Source: Pinus tabuliformis
Lineage: Eukaryota > Streptophyta > Pinopsida > Pinales > Pinaceae
Assembly (NCBI GenBank): GCA_031772625.1
Contig: CM062818.1
Coordinates: 1,281,218,277 to 1,281,282,276 of the forward strand
Direction of reading: 5' to 3'
DNA: 64,000 bases
Numbering within the stretch: position 1 is the stretch's first letter; each line of letters begins with the position of its first letter. A program made the translations under genes and the position numbers. Below the pieces are notes generated by a model, which was not told where the DNA came from, ran no database searches, and worked only from the letters and a program-made list of their open reading frames with translations. Positions 11,959 to 21,702 of this stretch are shown in pieces.

Positions 11959-12701
11959 ATTATACCAAAGGTGTTTCTCTATGCTTTGGGTTGGGAAGAT
12001 TTAACGAGTCATATCATTGAATTTTTGTCCTCATTTGTTCAATTTTTTTTTACCATGTTTCCCTCCGGAATCGTGTATATCAGGACCCACTAATACTACC
12101 ACTATTAATATTAATAGTGACACAGCCCCCAGTCGGTGGCTTAAAAATTCTCAATCTATCCAAATATTTAAAACATATTTTCCTTATATTTTCTTTTTTA
12201 ACATATATTTTCAATCTTCTTGTTTAATGTGTACTTTTAAATTCAAAGTCACTCTTATAGAGGATATGTCAGACATTCAAGAGGCTTGAGAGTCGTTGTG
12301 TCGTTGCTTATAACAAGTCCAATTTCTTAGACTGGATCTTGGGATTCTTTCTCGAAAGGGGATGGGACTGAGACAAAGACAATTGCTTTGTATGGTTGCG
12401 ACATAGGTAGAGGTCAAGGCCATTGCCATACAATAATAAATATACGAGTTTTTAAACCAACAATGAATAAAATACATTTTGTTTTATGTATATATTGTGA
12501 ATTTCTTCCGAACTATTTTAAAAAATGAATAAGATAATTTTATATTATAGATATGATGCCAAAATTGTTCTTGCTCTTTTTTTTTATGCTTCTATTTTGA
12601 TCGAAAATTTGCTATAAAGGAAATTAAATAATTTATCTAATTATAATTAAAGATGTGTAATCTTATTTTTCTCATATATATTATTAATTAGATATAGTTT
12701 T

Positions 12702-12744
<43 letters not shown>

Positions 12745-12746
<2 letters not shown>

Positions 12747-13002
12747 TAACTCCATCCTCACAAGAAATTTTTGATTTTTGACCTTTTTTTCCTCATAATT
12801 TCCTTTACTTTCACAAATAAAATGTCAATCAATGCCTCATATCTTTCCAAAACTTTTTTCATTGCTTTTGCCATATTTTTTTAGCCATAATAAACTGAAA
12901 GAACACCCACTAGGATGTTTTTCCTACCATTCAGCCTGGAATACATGTCCCATGACTTTGGTCTTATATATTTTACATGGATTTTTTACCAGGGATGTTA
13001 CA
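12745..13002 (-). repeat. 3' LTR of element copy B
   Basis: Matches 8173-8430 nearly base for base and ends ...GGGATGTTACA next to the polypurine complement AACCTTCCCCG. Confidence 0.85.
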
Positions 13003-13386
13003 AAACCTTCCCCGTTGGGGGAACATCGTCCTTGGTGTTCAATGACACCTATAACCAGCAAGACCACTCAAAAATAAACATACTATCCATGGAGCTTTAT
13101 AACATAGCTCGTTGCAATATTTACACGGATCACTACTAAAACATCACAAACATACAATTTACTAGAGCTTTATAACACAACTCATTATGATATCTACAAT
13201 AATAACCACATATACACACATACACATTTGCTTCATCTAGAAAATAATAATACTGTGTATCAAGATTTATAAATCCAACTCGATATAGTATTTACAATGA
13301 TACACACATATACACATCTGCACATTTTCTCTACCAGTAAATAAAAGGATATGATGTTCGTATTTGTAACAAGGGAATCCAGAGGC

Positions 13387-13629
13387 TCACACCTCCACCC
13401 TCAAAAGTAATACCAGGTCAAATTGGCATCCAATGTCTAGCACTATAATCCTATGCCACTTGTCCTTTAAGTGAACACTTATGGACTCATTGTTCCAAGG
13501 TACCCTCCCAATGTGCCTCTGATTCCATTTGGAAATGCTAATGACCAAAATAAATCCTTGCCCAACCTTCCCTTCTCTTCTACACAGTCCCTTGCATAAT
13601 CTGGTCACCCTTTTCATGTAGTCACTCAC
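13387..13629 (-). pseudogene. Truncated copy of the small LTR-element ORF
   Basis: Same start (MSDYMKRVTRLCK...) and sequence as 8759-9097, but after ...GCQFDL a 47-bp deletion shifts the frame and it ends early. Confidence 0.4.
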
Positions 13630-14299
13630 ATTCCAAGGTCTTTCGCATTCCCTATCTCAGGCGATCCATCCCTTGGCAAGGCTTCCTCGCATCAGAAGGT
13701 CAAACAACCATGGAATATAGGTACTTCAAAACCATCATACTGTTCATAGCATGCTCATGGCAATCAATGGACACTATTGGGTACTAGTGTCCCACAATGG
13801 CCTGCTCCTGAAGTGCTTTACCAGCATACTGTTGCATGTTCCAATTCCTTCCATTGATGCTGTTAGTTCTTGTAGTCAGTTTCAATCACCCAACGAGGCA
13901 TTTTCGTGCTTCCTATACTAAGCACATAACTTCCATTAGATTTAAAATAAATTGAAGTAAATTCACGACATACCTTATTGGTAGGTTGTCAATAAGGTAC
14001 ATTTGCAATCTCATTTACTTCCTATCAGAACATGTCAAACTAATTGTTTGATCAAATCATTAGGTATAAACATATCACATTAGGGTAGCTAAAATCATAG
14101 CCATCATAGATCAAAATCACAAATCACATGTAACCATTATAAACCAGAACCATAGATCATATGCATAATAAAAATGAAACAAAATACTGATACTTATCCT
14201 TCATCGATCCTTACTTTTTCCTTTCTCCTTATTGAATACGTCAGATTGGTTACCATACTCGAAAAACACCCAGTGTCTTATCTTCAACCATGTGCACAT

Positions 14300-14765
14300 A
14301 AACATAGTGTGCATCACAAACATACAACCACACACGACATAAAACACCATGAAATACATGCACCTACACCTGATATACCATACATACACCTACACCCAGT
14401 GTACAACACAATGCAATACACACTCCTACATCTGTTGTATGCCACAACACAATATATACACATACATTTGGTGTACAACACAACAAAAATATGTATATAG
14501 AGTACAACACAATGAATACATATGTTCCGATACCACAACTACACAATGCACATACATAGTACCGCATGCTAGAAACACAACACGTACAACACGCACATAA
14601 TACCATATGTATACTAGTACCATATGTACAACATGTACACAGTACCACCTGTACACAACACCACCTGCACAACATGTGCATAACATCACGAGTACACGAA
14701 ACCACCTCCACAACATGTACACAATGCCACATGTACAAAATGCCAAACGTATATAACACCATTTG
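14300..14765. repeat. ACA-rich minisatellite, copy B, part 1
   Basis: Continues the copy A type repeats. The last ~100 bases before 14766 (units such as ACAACATGTGCATAACATC) have no counterpart in copy A, showing loss or gain of units. Confidence 0.8.
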
Positions 14766-15247
14766 TGTTATAGACATTTTTGTGCCTTGCATCACTGAGC
14801 ATGAAATGTCAAAAATCAAGGGATCCAAAGTCCCTAAACATGTTGTTCCTACCCCTAGAGGAACAAGGCCAAGTAACCACAGCAATTCACAAAAGTTCTC
14901 CACCTGAAAACACTCAAAACGATGCAATTTTGGATCATGTCAACTGCTCCACTGAGCATATGCGCTGAATTTCAACTGCTCCACTGTCTACCTACGTTGA
15001 ATGTCAACTGCAAAGAAGGCTACCTGCGCTGAGCGAGTTTGGACAAGTGGCAGAGTCATTCCTCAAGGTGTCAATGCCCAGGAAGCTTCCAAAATGACAC
15101 TTGGATCAGGGAATTCGACTGGTGATGAGTAAGAGGTTCCAAATCTCCGAGTGGAAGCAAGAACCTCCAAGTGGACTCAAGAACTGAAGTGGGAGAGGAC
15201 ACTACTCAGTCTCAGACCAGTCTCAAGCTGACTCATCCTCTCTCCAA

Positions 15248-15258
15248 AACATCTATAT
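15248..15258 (+). promoter_or_regulatory. LTR TATA-like box
   Basis: CATCTATATATAG lies in the middle of the LTR about 195 bp upstream of AATAAA (15452-15457), the usual order for U3/R. The same site is at 22185-22195 in the 3' LTR. Confidence 0.55.
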
Positions 15259-15451
15259 ATAGATCTCTCTCCATGAGGTCTAGGGAGGGCTGGAATTTGG
15301 TATTTGCAAAGAATTGCTGTTGGTTTGTGGCTAGAAATATTGGGTTTGTTATGCTTTGAAAGGAGCTGAAGAAGGAATTCCATTCTGCTGGAAAGGAGAT
15401 GCTGGGTTGGAGCCCTATGGGTTGTATCTCTTCCTGAATCCTGTTACTTTC

Positions 15452-15457
15452 AATAAA
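15452..15457 (+). terminator. LTR polyadenylation signal
   Basis: AATAAA in both LTRs (22389-22394 in the 3' copy). Downstream sequence is T-rich. Confidence 0.5.
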
Positions 15458-15870
15458 GCTATCTTGATTCTTTCCTATATGCTGGTGTATTTTGTATGAT
15501 TGCATTAGTATATTTGATTTACTTCTAATCTTGAATCATTTATGAATATGTATATTTGCCTTTGTATTGTGTTCTTCTCTTGTTGCAAGTAGCTGTTCTC
15601 TTGTCACAGGTAGCTGTTCTCTTGTGATCTCGTGGGATTCAAGTAGCTGTTCTCTTGATCAAGCGAGGAGGCAAGTAGCTGTGGACACACAAAGAGAAGA
15701 GGATCTAGTTCGAGGGACAACCGGAAGACAACGGTAAGTCTGCCGATCTCCTCTCTTTCATATTTCATAAAGGAAGTAATCATGATAGCTGTATTCGTTT
15801 GTTGCTAAGGCGCTGTCACACCTTAGGTGGATAGGATCGTCCTAAATAGGCATTTTTCCCCACAACAAAT

Positions 15871-15888
15871 TGGCGACTCCGCTGGGGA
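15871..15888 (+). other. Primer binding site, tRNA-Arg type
   Basis: TGGCGACTCCGCTGGGGA lies 3 bp after the LTR end. I recall this PBS type from Ogre-like Gypsy elements, where it is assigned to tRNA-Arg. The tRNA assignment is from memory and not checked. Confidence 0.65.
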
Positions 15889-17082
15889 AGAACTTGTTTA
15901 TTCATTTCATTTGTGTTTCCGTCATTTGTTTACTTCATAGACTTGACAGCAATTCTTGAACTGCATCTTTCCCGGATGCAAAGTAAAAGTTGCTGCTTTG
16001 ATCCAGTATGTTGGACTTGTCTATGATCTAAACTAGATCCAGAAATGATTTGATTGATCCTTGTGATAATCTTTAGTACCTTATCAAAGCATCCCTCTGT
16101 TTATACCTTGCTTTTGTTTCTGATTTGGCCCGAAACAGTTGATTTTTGAGCATTTTGTGACCCAGAAACCAAGGGAAACGAGAGTTTCTCTCTTCAGCGC
16201 AGGCACTGTGAAGGCAGTCTGCATTTCAACGCAGGTCCCGAAGGGGCTACCTGTGCTGAATGTCAAACTGACAGTGTTGGACCTGCGCTGAACCAGTGTG
16301 GCCTTGAGCAGCTGGGGTTCTTTGTCCTTTATTGCCCTGTTTTGATATCTGTTTTTTTTGCAGCCTTTAACCAGCATAGGTACTAGCCTGATAACCCTTT
16401 TCTTTGCTTGAATTCCACCCCATTTTTGTACAAAAATACTGTGAATGTTTTTATGTGTTTGTGGCGTCATTTACAGTCTTCCTTTGCACGAGTAAAGTAG
16501 TCTTTCTGTAGCCTTTGATTCAGATCTGATTGAGAGTGATCTTAGAAGAGAGTTCATTGGCTGTTTGTTCAGATTGATTATAGTTTTACTTTTGCTTATT
16601 GGTTTGAATTTGTCTCTTTCAAAGTATCAGAACAAGTCTTTATTTCGAAAATCGCAAAGTGATTGTAATCTCTTCTACCCTTGTTGATTTCGAAGAAAGT
16701 GAACTTGTTTATTTTGAACATTGTAAAAGCAAATTTAAAGTTGTGCAAAAAGCTTTCTTTGTAGGCATTTATACTAAGAAAGTGAAAACAAACACCTGCA
16801 TTGTGCATTTTGCATTTGATAGTTTGCATGTTGGATTTAGGGAAAGCGCATTAGAGTGTGCTGATTGCTCTTTGAGAAAAGATAGTCGCTCTCTTTTCCC
16901 TTAGTAGCTAGGATTTTCAAAGTTGAAAGATTGTAAAGCTTGCTTATCATCTTAGACTGCATTTAGGAATTTGTATCATACATCTCGTGGTGAACCTTGA
17001 AAGGCAAACTTTAAAAAGATCAACCTAAAATAAACTGAATGAACCTAACAACGCTTTGTAACATAACGCACAACATAGAGGT

Positions 17083-17119
17083 CTAGGCTAGAGACGTGTT
17101 CCGGCGTCGTTAAGCCTAG
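17083..17119 (+). other. Compound hairpin in leader
   Basis: Outer stem CTAGGCT (17083-17089) pairs with AGCCTAG (17113-17119). Inner stem GACG (17093-17096) pairs with CGTC (17105-17108) around loop TGTTCCGG. Eleven perfect pairs in a 37-nt element. Confidence 0.7.
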
Positions 17120-17160
17120 TGACTGTCGATCTCTAAGAAGGTGGGTGATTCCTCCTGAGA

Positions 17161-17201
17161 GACGGTAGCGCTAGTACGGATTTGTGCTCCCACGTACCGT
17201 C
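17161..17201 (+). other. Hairpin, 7-bp stem
   Basis: GACGGTA (17161-17167) pairs with TACCGTC (17195-17201), loop 27 nt. Confidence 0.55.
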
Positions 17202-17395
17202 GCGTATATATTGGGAGACCCCTATAGGCATATATCTTTTATCCTTAGGAAACCGTGTCGGTCGCCCTACTGATCGCAATGCAGTGAACACAGCATTCAT
17301 GAAGATCGACCACCCGTACCGTAAAATGTATTCTGTGGTTTTGTGAAAAGTTTGGCACACCCTCTGCCTAGATCTCCAGAGCAGTTTCTTTTGGC

Positions 17396-17517
17396 CTTTT
17401 TCAGTCTCTATAACAGAAAAAGTCCATCCGAGCATTTGTCACTTCGAGCTCGTTAAAACATCGAAGGAGACTAGAGTCATCTTTAGCTTTTTCTTGACTC
17501 TTTAAAACTGAAAAAGC
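17396..17517 (+). repeat. Hairpin array 1
   Basis: Three consecutive hairpins about 45 bp apart. (1) CTTTTTC 17396-17402 with GAAAAAG 17416-17422. (2) CTTCGA 17442-17447 with TCGAAG 17461-17466, loop GCTCGTTAAAACA. (3) GCTTTTTC 17486-17493 with GAAAAAGC 17510-17517, loop TTGACTCTTTAAAACT. All stems are perfect. Confidence 0.8.
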
Positions 17518-17603
17518 AAGTTGTGTCTAAAAAGCGTCGTTAACAATTTGTTTTAAACGGAACAATCACCCTTTAATCCTGCGTTGATCTTTAGGTTGAA
17601 AAG

Positions 17604-18361
17604 ATGGAGCACACCAACCAAGGAGTTCCCTTGGGTGGAAATCCTAGTCCCTTCTCCTCTTGGGGAGATGTTGGTGTGCCCCACATGGCCACATTATCGC
17701 TTCCAGGACTAAAAATTGGCCTACCAGTTTGGCTCTTTTCGACAAATGTCGTTCAGAATACCACCACTCCTGAACAGTCGAGTCAACAGTTAGATCAGAC
17801 AAGAGTTGCCTCCTAGCCTTCCACTTCATCTTCCTCCCCTCCTTCCTCTTCGCTTGACGGAACTGGTCGATCAAAAAATCGGGTTCCTAAGGAGAAGAAG
17901 GAGAAGAAGAAGAAAGAAAAGAAGAAGAAGGAGCCTAAGGCGACTGGGGGCAAAGAAGTGTCATCTAACAAAAATCCACACACCGCACTCGTAAGGCCTA
18001 AATCACCATGCGTCATATGCAGGGGAGACCATTTCCATAGAGATTGTCCCTGTATCCCACGGATACTAAGAGACTGGTCCCCCCGTTTGCACAATTTGGG
18101 AGGCTGCATCGACCTCTGATAGCCATGTCGACTGCTCACCGTCAACTAGTGGGAGTGAAGCTCCAGGACAGAATGGGAGAGTTAAATTTCCCTGCAGACT
18201 GTGTGAAGGCGATCACACCATCCACCGTTGTCCCTTCTTAGACGAGGCAAAAAGAGTTCTGGAAGATCGCCCGATTTTACGAGCGAATCTTCCTCCTGGA
18301 TATCAAAGACTCCTACCAAGTCCCTCACTAGTTGAGAATCCGGCTGAGCCACTTAGATGGT
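17604..18361 (+). pseudogene. Shortened Gag: linker and two zinc knuckles, no capsid
   Basis: This would be the nucleocapsid part of Gag, which binds element RNA. The frame opens at 17604 (MEHTNQGVPLGG...), has a TAG at 17814, then continues in the same frame through a Pro/Ser stretch, a Lys/Glu-rich basic run (about 17883-17940) and a first knuckle CVICRGDHFHRDCP at 18009. A one-base frameshift near 18115 leads to a second knuckle CRLCEGDHTIHRCP at 18193 and a stop at 18361. Both knuckles are of the CX2CX3HX4C form seen in some plant Gypsy Gags. No capsid (Retrotrans_gag) region is present, so the protein could not assemble particles unaided. Three lesions make it a pseudogene now. Confidence 0.7.
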
Positions 18362-18402
18362 GAGCCGAAGCACCTGTCATTGAAGAAGAACCGTCTGGAT
18401 CC

Positions 18403-19170
18403 ATGCCTGACGAAAGTCAAAAGGTTGATACGGCAGTTGACCCGGTTTTGCCTTCAGAGGCTCCATCTTCGAATGACACCATCACAGAGGAGAATACAGA
18501 CGACACAGTCCAGATTCTCTTCATCAGCACTGACTTTGATGATCAAGGGGGCAATGCCACCATTCCTTTATCGCAGGAAGGAAGTTCATTGGAGCGATAT
18601 CCGGCCTTATATTCGGTCCCACCACCAAGCAACCTGGTTGTGTCCTTTGATTGGAACCAACTAGGCAGACCCCGGTTGCCAGCCAGTGTTCCGTTCAGAA
18701 TTATTTTTCAAATATACAGAATGGTAATGGCTGGCACTATCATTGATGAGGGGGCATCTGTGAGTATCCTTTCCTCTATTGCTTGGAAAGCGCTTGGTTC
18801 GCCAGCGCTTTTACCTGAGATGAGAAATCTATCAGGTTTTGATAAAGGAACCAGTCGACCTTTGGGGATCCTCCCCAATGTGCCAATAACATTGAAAGGG
18901 AAGACCGTTCAAATGAACGTGATGGTCATTCAAGGACCCTTGGATTATAACCTACTCCTTGGACGAGACTATATATATTGCATGGGAGCTGTAGTCTCCT
19001 CACTCTTTAGAGTAATGTGTTTTCCGCATGGAGGAAGAATGGTCAAGCTCGCGGACCAACTTTCGTTTCCCGGATCACACATCGCAAATAGTCATGTGCC
19101 ATCCCTAAATGGTCTATTCATGCAAGAAGTGTCTCAACCCACGGTCCGTCCTCCTGATGAGTGCGAGTAA
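18403..19170 (+). CDS. Retropepsin-like protease domain of nested element
   Basis: 255 codons, in the same frame as the second zinc knuckle and separated from it by the TGA at 18361, so ATG 18403 may be only the first Met after a stop. An acidic, Pro-rich N-terminal linker (residues 1-100) leads to a pepsin-fold region. The active-site segment reads GTIIDEGASVSIL, where most family members have DSGA or DTGA. Then come LGILPNVPITLKG, a flap-like region, and DYNLLLGRDYIYCMGAVVSS followed by FPHGG, a signature of plant Gypsy proteases. The frame ends at 19170 and no RT follows. Function would be Gag processing; the Ser/Thr-to-Glu change next to the catalytic Asp makes activity doubtful. Confidence 0.75.
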   Translation: MPDESQKVDTAVDPVLPSEAPSSNDTITEENTDDTVQILFISTDFDDQGGNATIPLSQEGSSLERYPALYSVPPPSNLVVSFDWNQLGRPRLPASVPFRIIFQIYRMVMAGTIIDEGASVSILSSIAWKALGSPALLPEMRNLSGFDKGTSRPLGILPNVPITLKGKTVQMNVMVIQGPLDYNLLLGRDYIYCMGAVVSSLFRVMCFPHGGRMVKLADQLSFPGSHIANSHVPSLNGLFMQEVSQPTVRPPDECE

Positions 19171-19321
19171 TCCGGGAGGATATGACTGGAACCCAGGGGG
19201 CATGCATCCTGGCCTGCTTCGGCAGGGAAACTTTGGGTATAGGGTAGGTTTCCGCGGGAGAATATGACTAGTCCGTACCCCGTCCGTGGGTGGAAGAGGG
19301 GTTGTTCTAGAATAAGATTCT

Positions 19322-19378
19322 TTTGTCAAAGTTACGTGTTTGACAAAGGTCATTCACCCTTGTCTATTTCGGTAGACA
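19322..19378 (+). other. Two adjacent perfect hairpins
   Basis: TTTGTCAAA (19322-19330) pairs with TTTGACAAA (19339-19347), a 9-bp stem with loop GTTACGTG. TGTCTA (19361-19366) pairs with TAGACA (19373-19378), loop TTTCGG. Confidence 0.75.
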
Positions 19379-19738
19379 TTGCTGAGGAAGTGTTTTGTTG
19401 AAAGAATAACAGGACAATCTTTGGGTAACCTGAAAGAGGTAAGCCTCTCTCGATTAAAACAAATGTTTTGGCGGAGGGTAAGTAGAGGTAACCTTGAAAC
19501 TCTGTTTTATACCTGGGGGCATGCAAACCTTTTGGAGTGCAAGCAAGGGGCGACTATTTATTTTTTTAAATTTTTAGGTCCTCCCTTTAAACCTGTAGGT
19601 CTAACCCTTTAAACTCGTAGGATTAGCCATTTCCAAACTTGCATAAAGAAAGGAGAGGGAGCATAGCTTTGGTAAGGTGCAAGCTCGATAGAAAATGGAA
19701 TCTTTCATGAGACACTCTTATCTTATGACTGGGTAATC

Positions 19739-19888
19739 GAGCAGTTTTAGCATAAAGTTCATGCTCCTTAAAAAATAAACGCAAGATCCGAGCAGTTTTA
19801 ACGCGGTCTTCATGCTCATTAAAAAATAAATATAAGCAGTGAGCAATGTTTCCTCCAGATTTTAAGCTCATTTTTATCAAAAAAATGA
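19739..19888 (+). repeat. Tandem 51-bp hairpin repeat
   Basis: GAGCA (19739-19743) with TGCTC (19762-19766), and again GAGCA (19790-19794) with TGCTC (19813-19817). Both have 18-nt loops starting GTTTTA and ending TTCA, and each is followed by a TTAAAAAATAAA tract. Then come TGAGC (19840-19844) with GCTCA (19866-19870), and TCATTTTT (19868-19875) with AAAAATGA (19881-19888). Confidence 0.75.
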
Positions 19889-20122
19889 ACCTATCCCGGT
19901 AAATAACCACTGTGATCGTAAATTTATCAGCCATAAAAGCCTTGGTCGTGTTTGCACCTGCCACCTCCACTTGTCATTTGGCCGATCGTTCACCTCCATA
20001 TGATTGTTTACCCATTTTGAGGAACAGTTGCGAAGAGTGATTTCACCTAGCCATCCTTGTGACACTGTCGTGATTGGAAAATTCCAACCTGTACCTGGAA
20101 TCAGTTGCTATCCCTGTTTATC

Positions 20123-20548
20123 ACTCGTTCCTCAAAAGACGAGTCTTCTTTAAGCTCTTTTCAACTGACTCGTAAAATATGAAAAGATTGTCGAGTTTTG
20201 GCCTTCCAGCTCGTTAAAGGACAGGAAGAGCTATTCCTCCTCTAGATTTTAATCTTTTTGGACCTGAGGGATTATTGCACAAAAAGGTCGAGCGCTTGTT
20301 TTATTTGGCTCGTTAAAGTTATCGAAAACTCATCCCTTCTGTATTGTTTTATACTTTTTCGGACTTAAGGGATTAGATGACGAAAAAGGAATTTTGGAGT
20401 TAACTTTATGTATCTTTTCAGACTCTCTAGAAATGAAAAGGACTGAGTTATCCTTGTCGTTAGACTCGTTAAAATGATAAATAGCGACAAACTTGTCTTT
20501 AGACGAGAACGAGTTTCCCTATCGCTAGGCTCGTTAAAACATAGCGAT
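20123..20548 (+). repeat. Hairpin array 2
   Basis: Stems, 5' arm start to 3' arm start: ACTCGT 20123/20139; CTTTTCA 20157/20180; CTTCC 20203/20224; CTTTTTG 20254/20280; GTTTT 20298/20325; CTTTTTCG 20354/20381; CTTTTCA 20414/20434; TTGTCG 20454/20485; ATCGCTA 20521/20542. All pair perfectly. Loops fall in classes: CTCGTTAAA-type (20208, 20303, 20463, 20528; shorter form at 20164), GACYTRAGGGATTA-type (20261, 20362) and GACTCTCTAGAAA (20421). Spacing is 34-67 bp. Confidence 0.8.
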
Positions 20549-21690
20549 GGGCTTGCCCGAAGGGCAGGTTATAGAACAAGCATATGTTATCCTCCTCAAG
20601 CTTGACAAAAATAAAGAGGTATTGGTCAGCAATGACTGGGGAAAAATTGGGAAAGATCAAGAAAACTTTGATGGTAGCAGGTCGCTCTTGAACATGACAC
20701 TTTTCTTCCGTACCACAATCGGGTTGGGTTGTTTCATTCATCGGTCACATCACCATGGTCTTGCCATACCATCCATATTTGGGGTAATGCTACCAATCCA
20801 TCGCATCAGTGTCGCCATATGTTCAAGAGAAGTCATTCAGAAAGAGTCAACCGGGTCCCATCCACTGCCATACATTATCCTTCATCCATTCATGACCGCC
20901 ACCCTGAATCATATGTCACAGATTGTTCTCACCTCCATTAAAATCATTAGCTCTGTTCCATGTCACTGATGTGGGATTCATTAAGGCCCTCCTTTGACGG
21001 ATCACTCCTTGTCGACATCAGCTCATTATCCAAGGAGTTGATCTAGGAACAACCCCTTCAGTACTTTGAAGCTTGCATGCCTCAATGGCAAGTTTCTCAC
21101 TTCCGGCGATAGGTATACATCAATGACCTTCGACCAGAAGATTTTGCGTGGTGTTCGATGCCAAGTCCTTTATTCACACCACGTGAATTGTACTGCAGTA
21201 CCTTGAGGGTCATTATAATTATCGGTGATTCCTCCTGCGCTTGTTAACGGTTTACATCATTGGCCGATAATCAAGCGATGTCTTTCCATGTTCGACTTCA
21301 GCACAATTCTCACATGGATCGACTTGTACTTAGAGTGAAGATCGAACGAGTTTGAAGACCCAGGATCTAGTTTCATCCATCCGGGCTGCGATATATATTC
21401 AGGAAAAATAAAGACATTTGACATGTACATCATTGCAGCAGATGATCATCATACTCAAAGGATGATAATTTTCACCAAAATTATCAGTCTACCATCAGAC
21501 GATCGTCTGTTCTATGTACAAAAATGAATTTATAAAGCTGAGCATGGGAATGCCCGCCTCAGCTAGATCATGAAAACAATATGAATCATAATGTATTGTA
21601 TTGTATTTTATTACAGGTCTCCTCCTAGCAGATGGATGAACTTTGGACCCTCCTGGATAAAGCATTTCACCCGATAAACGGCCTCATACT

Positions 21691-21702
21691 TTAGGGGGCA
21701 AC
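21691..21702 (+). other. Polypurine tract of nested element
   Basis: TTAGGGGGCAAC immediately precedes the 3' LTR start, the expected plus-strand priming site. Confidence 0.7.

Larger units (their letters stand above)
7553..12097. repeat. Tandem duplication unit, copy A (~4.5 kb)
   Basis: From ACCACTATTAATATTAATAG at 7553 to ...GGACCCACTAATACT at 12097 this unit repeats head-to-tail as 12098-24812, with no spacer at the junction. Both copies contain the same flanks, the same AT run and the same 258-bp-LTR element at the same place. The element therefore inserted before the duplication. Copy A lacks ~150 bp of minisatellite present in copy B; copy B lacks 47 bp of the minus-strand ORF present at 8759-9097. 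Confidence 0.9.
14766..15867 (+). repeat. 5' LTR of nested element
   Basis: 1,102 bp, starting TGTTATAGACATTT and ending CCCCACAACA. Contains a TATA-like box and an AATAAA signal. A short GTAGCTGTTCTCTTG motif is repeated at about 15591, 15610 and 15643. Confidence 0.92.
15889..17603 (+). other. Long untranslated leader of nested element
   Basis: No convincing coding region in 1.7 kb. It contains GC-richer, repeat-like stretches (15960-16330), a compound hairpin at 17083-17119, a 7-bp-stem hairpin at 17161-17201 and the first hairpin array (17396-17517). Confidence 0.6.
19171..21690 (+). other. Noncoding 3' region of nested element, in place of RT/RH/IN
   Basis: 2.5 kb without recognisable protein motifs; the longest frame (20547-20969, 140 codons) is anonymous. 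It is instead rich in short perfect inverted repeats (19322-19378, 19739-19888, 20123-20548). In autonomous relatives this position holds pol. Confidence 0.65.

Noticed and set aside
18332-18664. 110-codon open frame overlapping the protease-like domain
   Set aside because: It is out of frame with the zinc knuckle and protease motifs and has none of its own.
20547-20969. 140-codon frame in the 3' region of the nested element as a gene
   Set aside because: No recognisable motif, begins inside the hairpin array and lies in the pol-less 3' region; likely chance.
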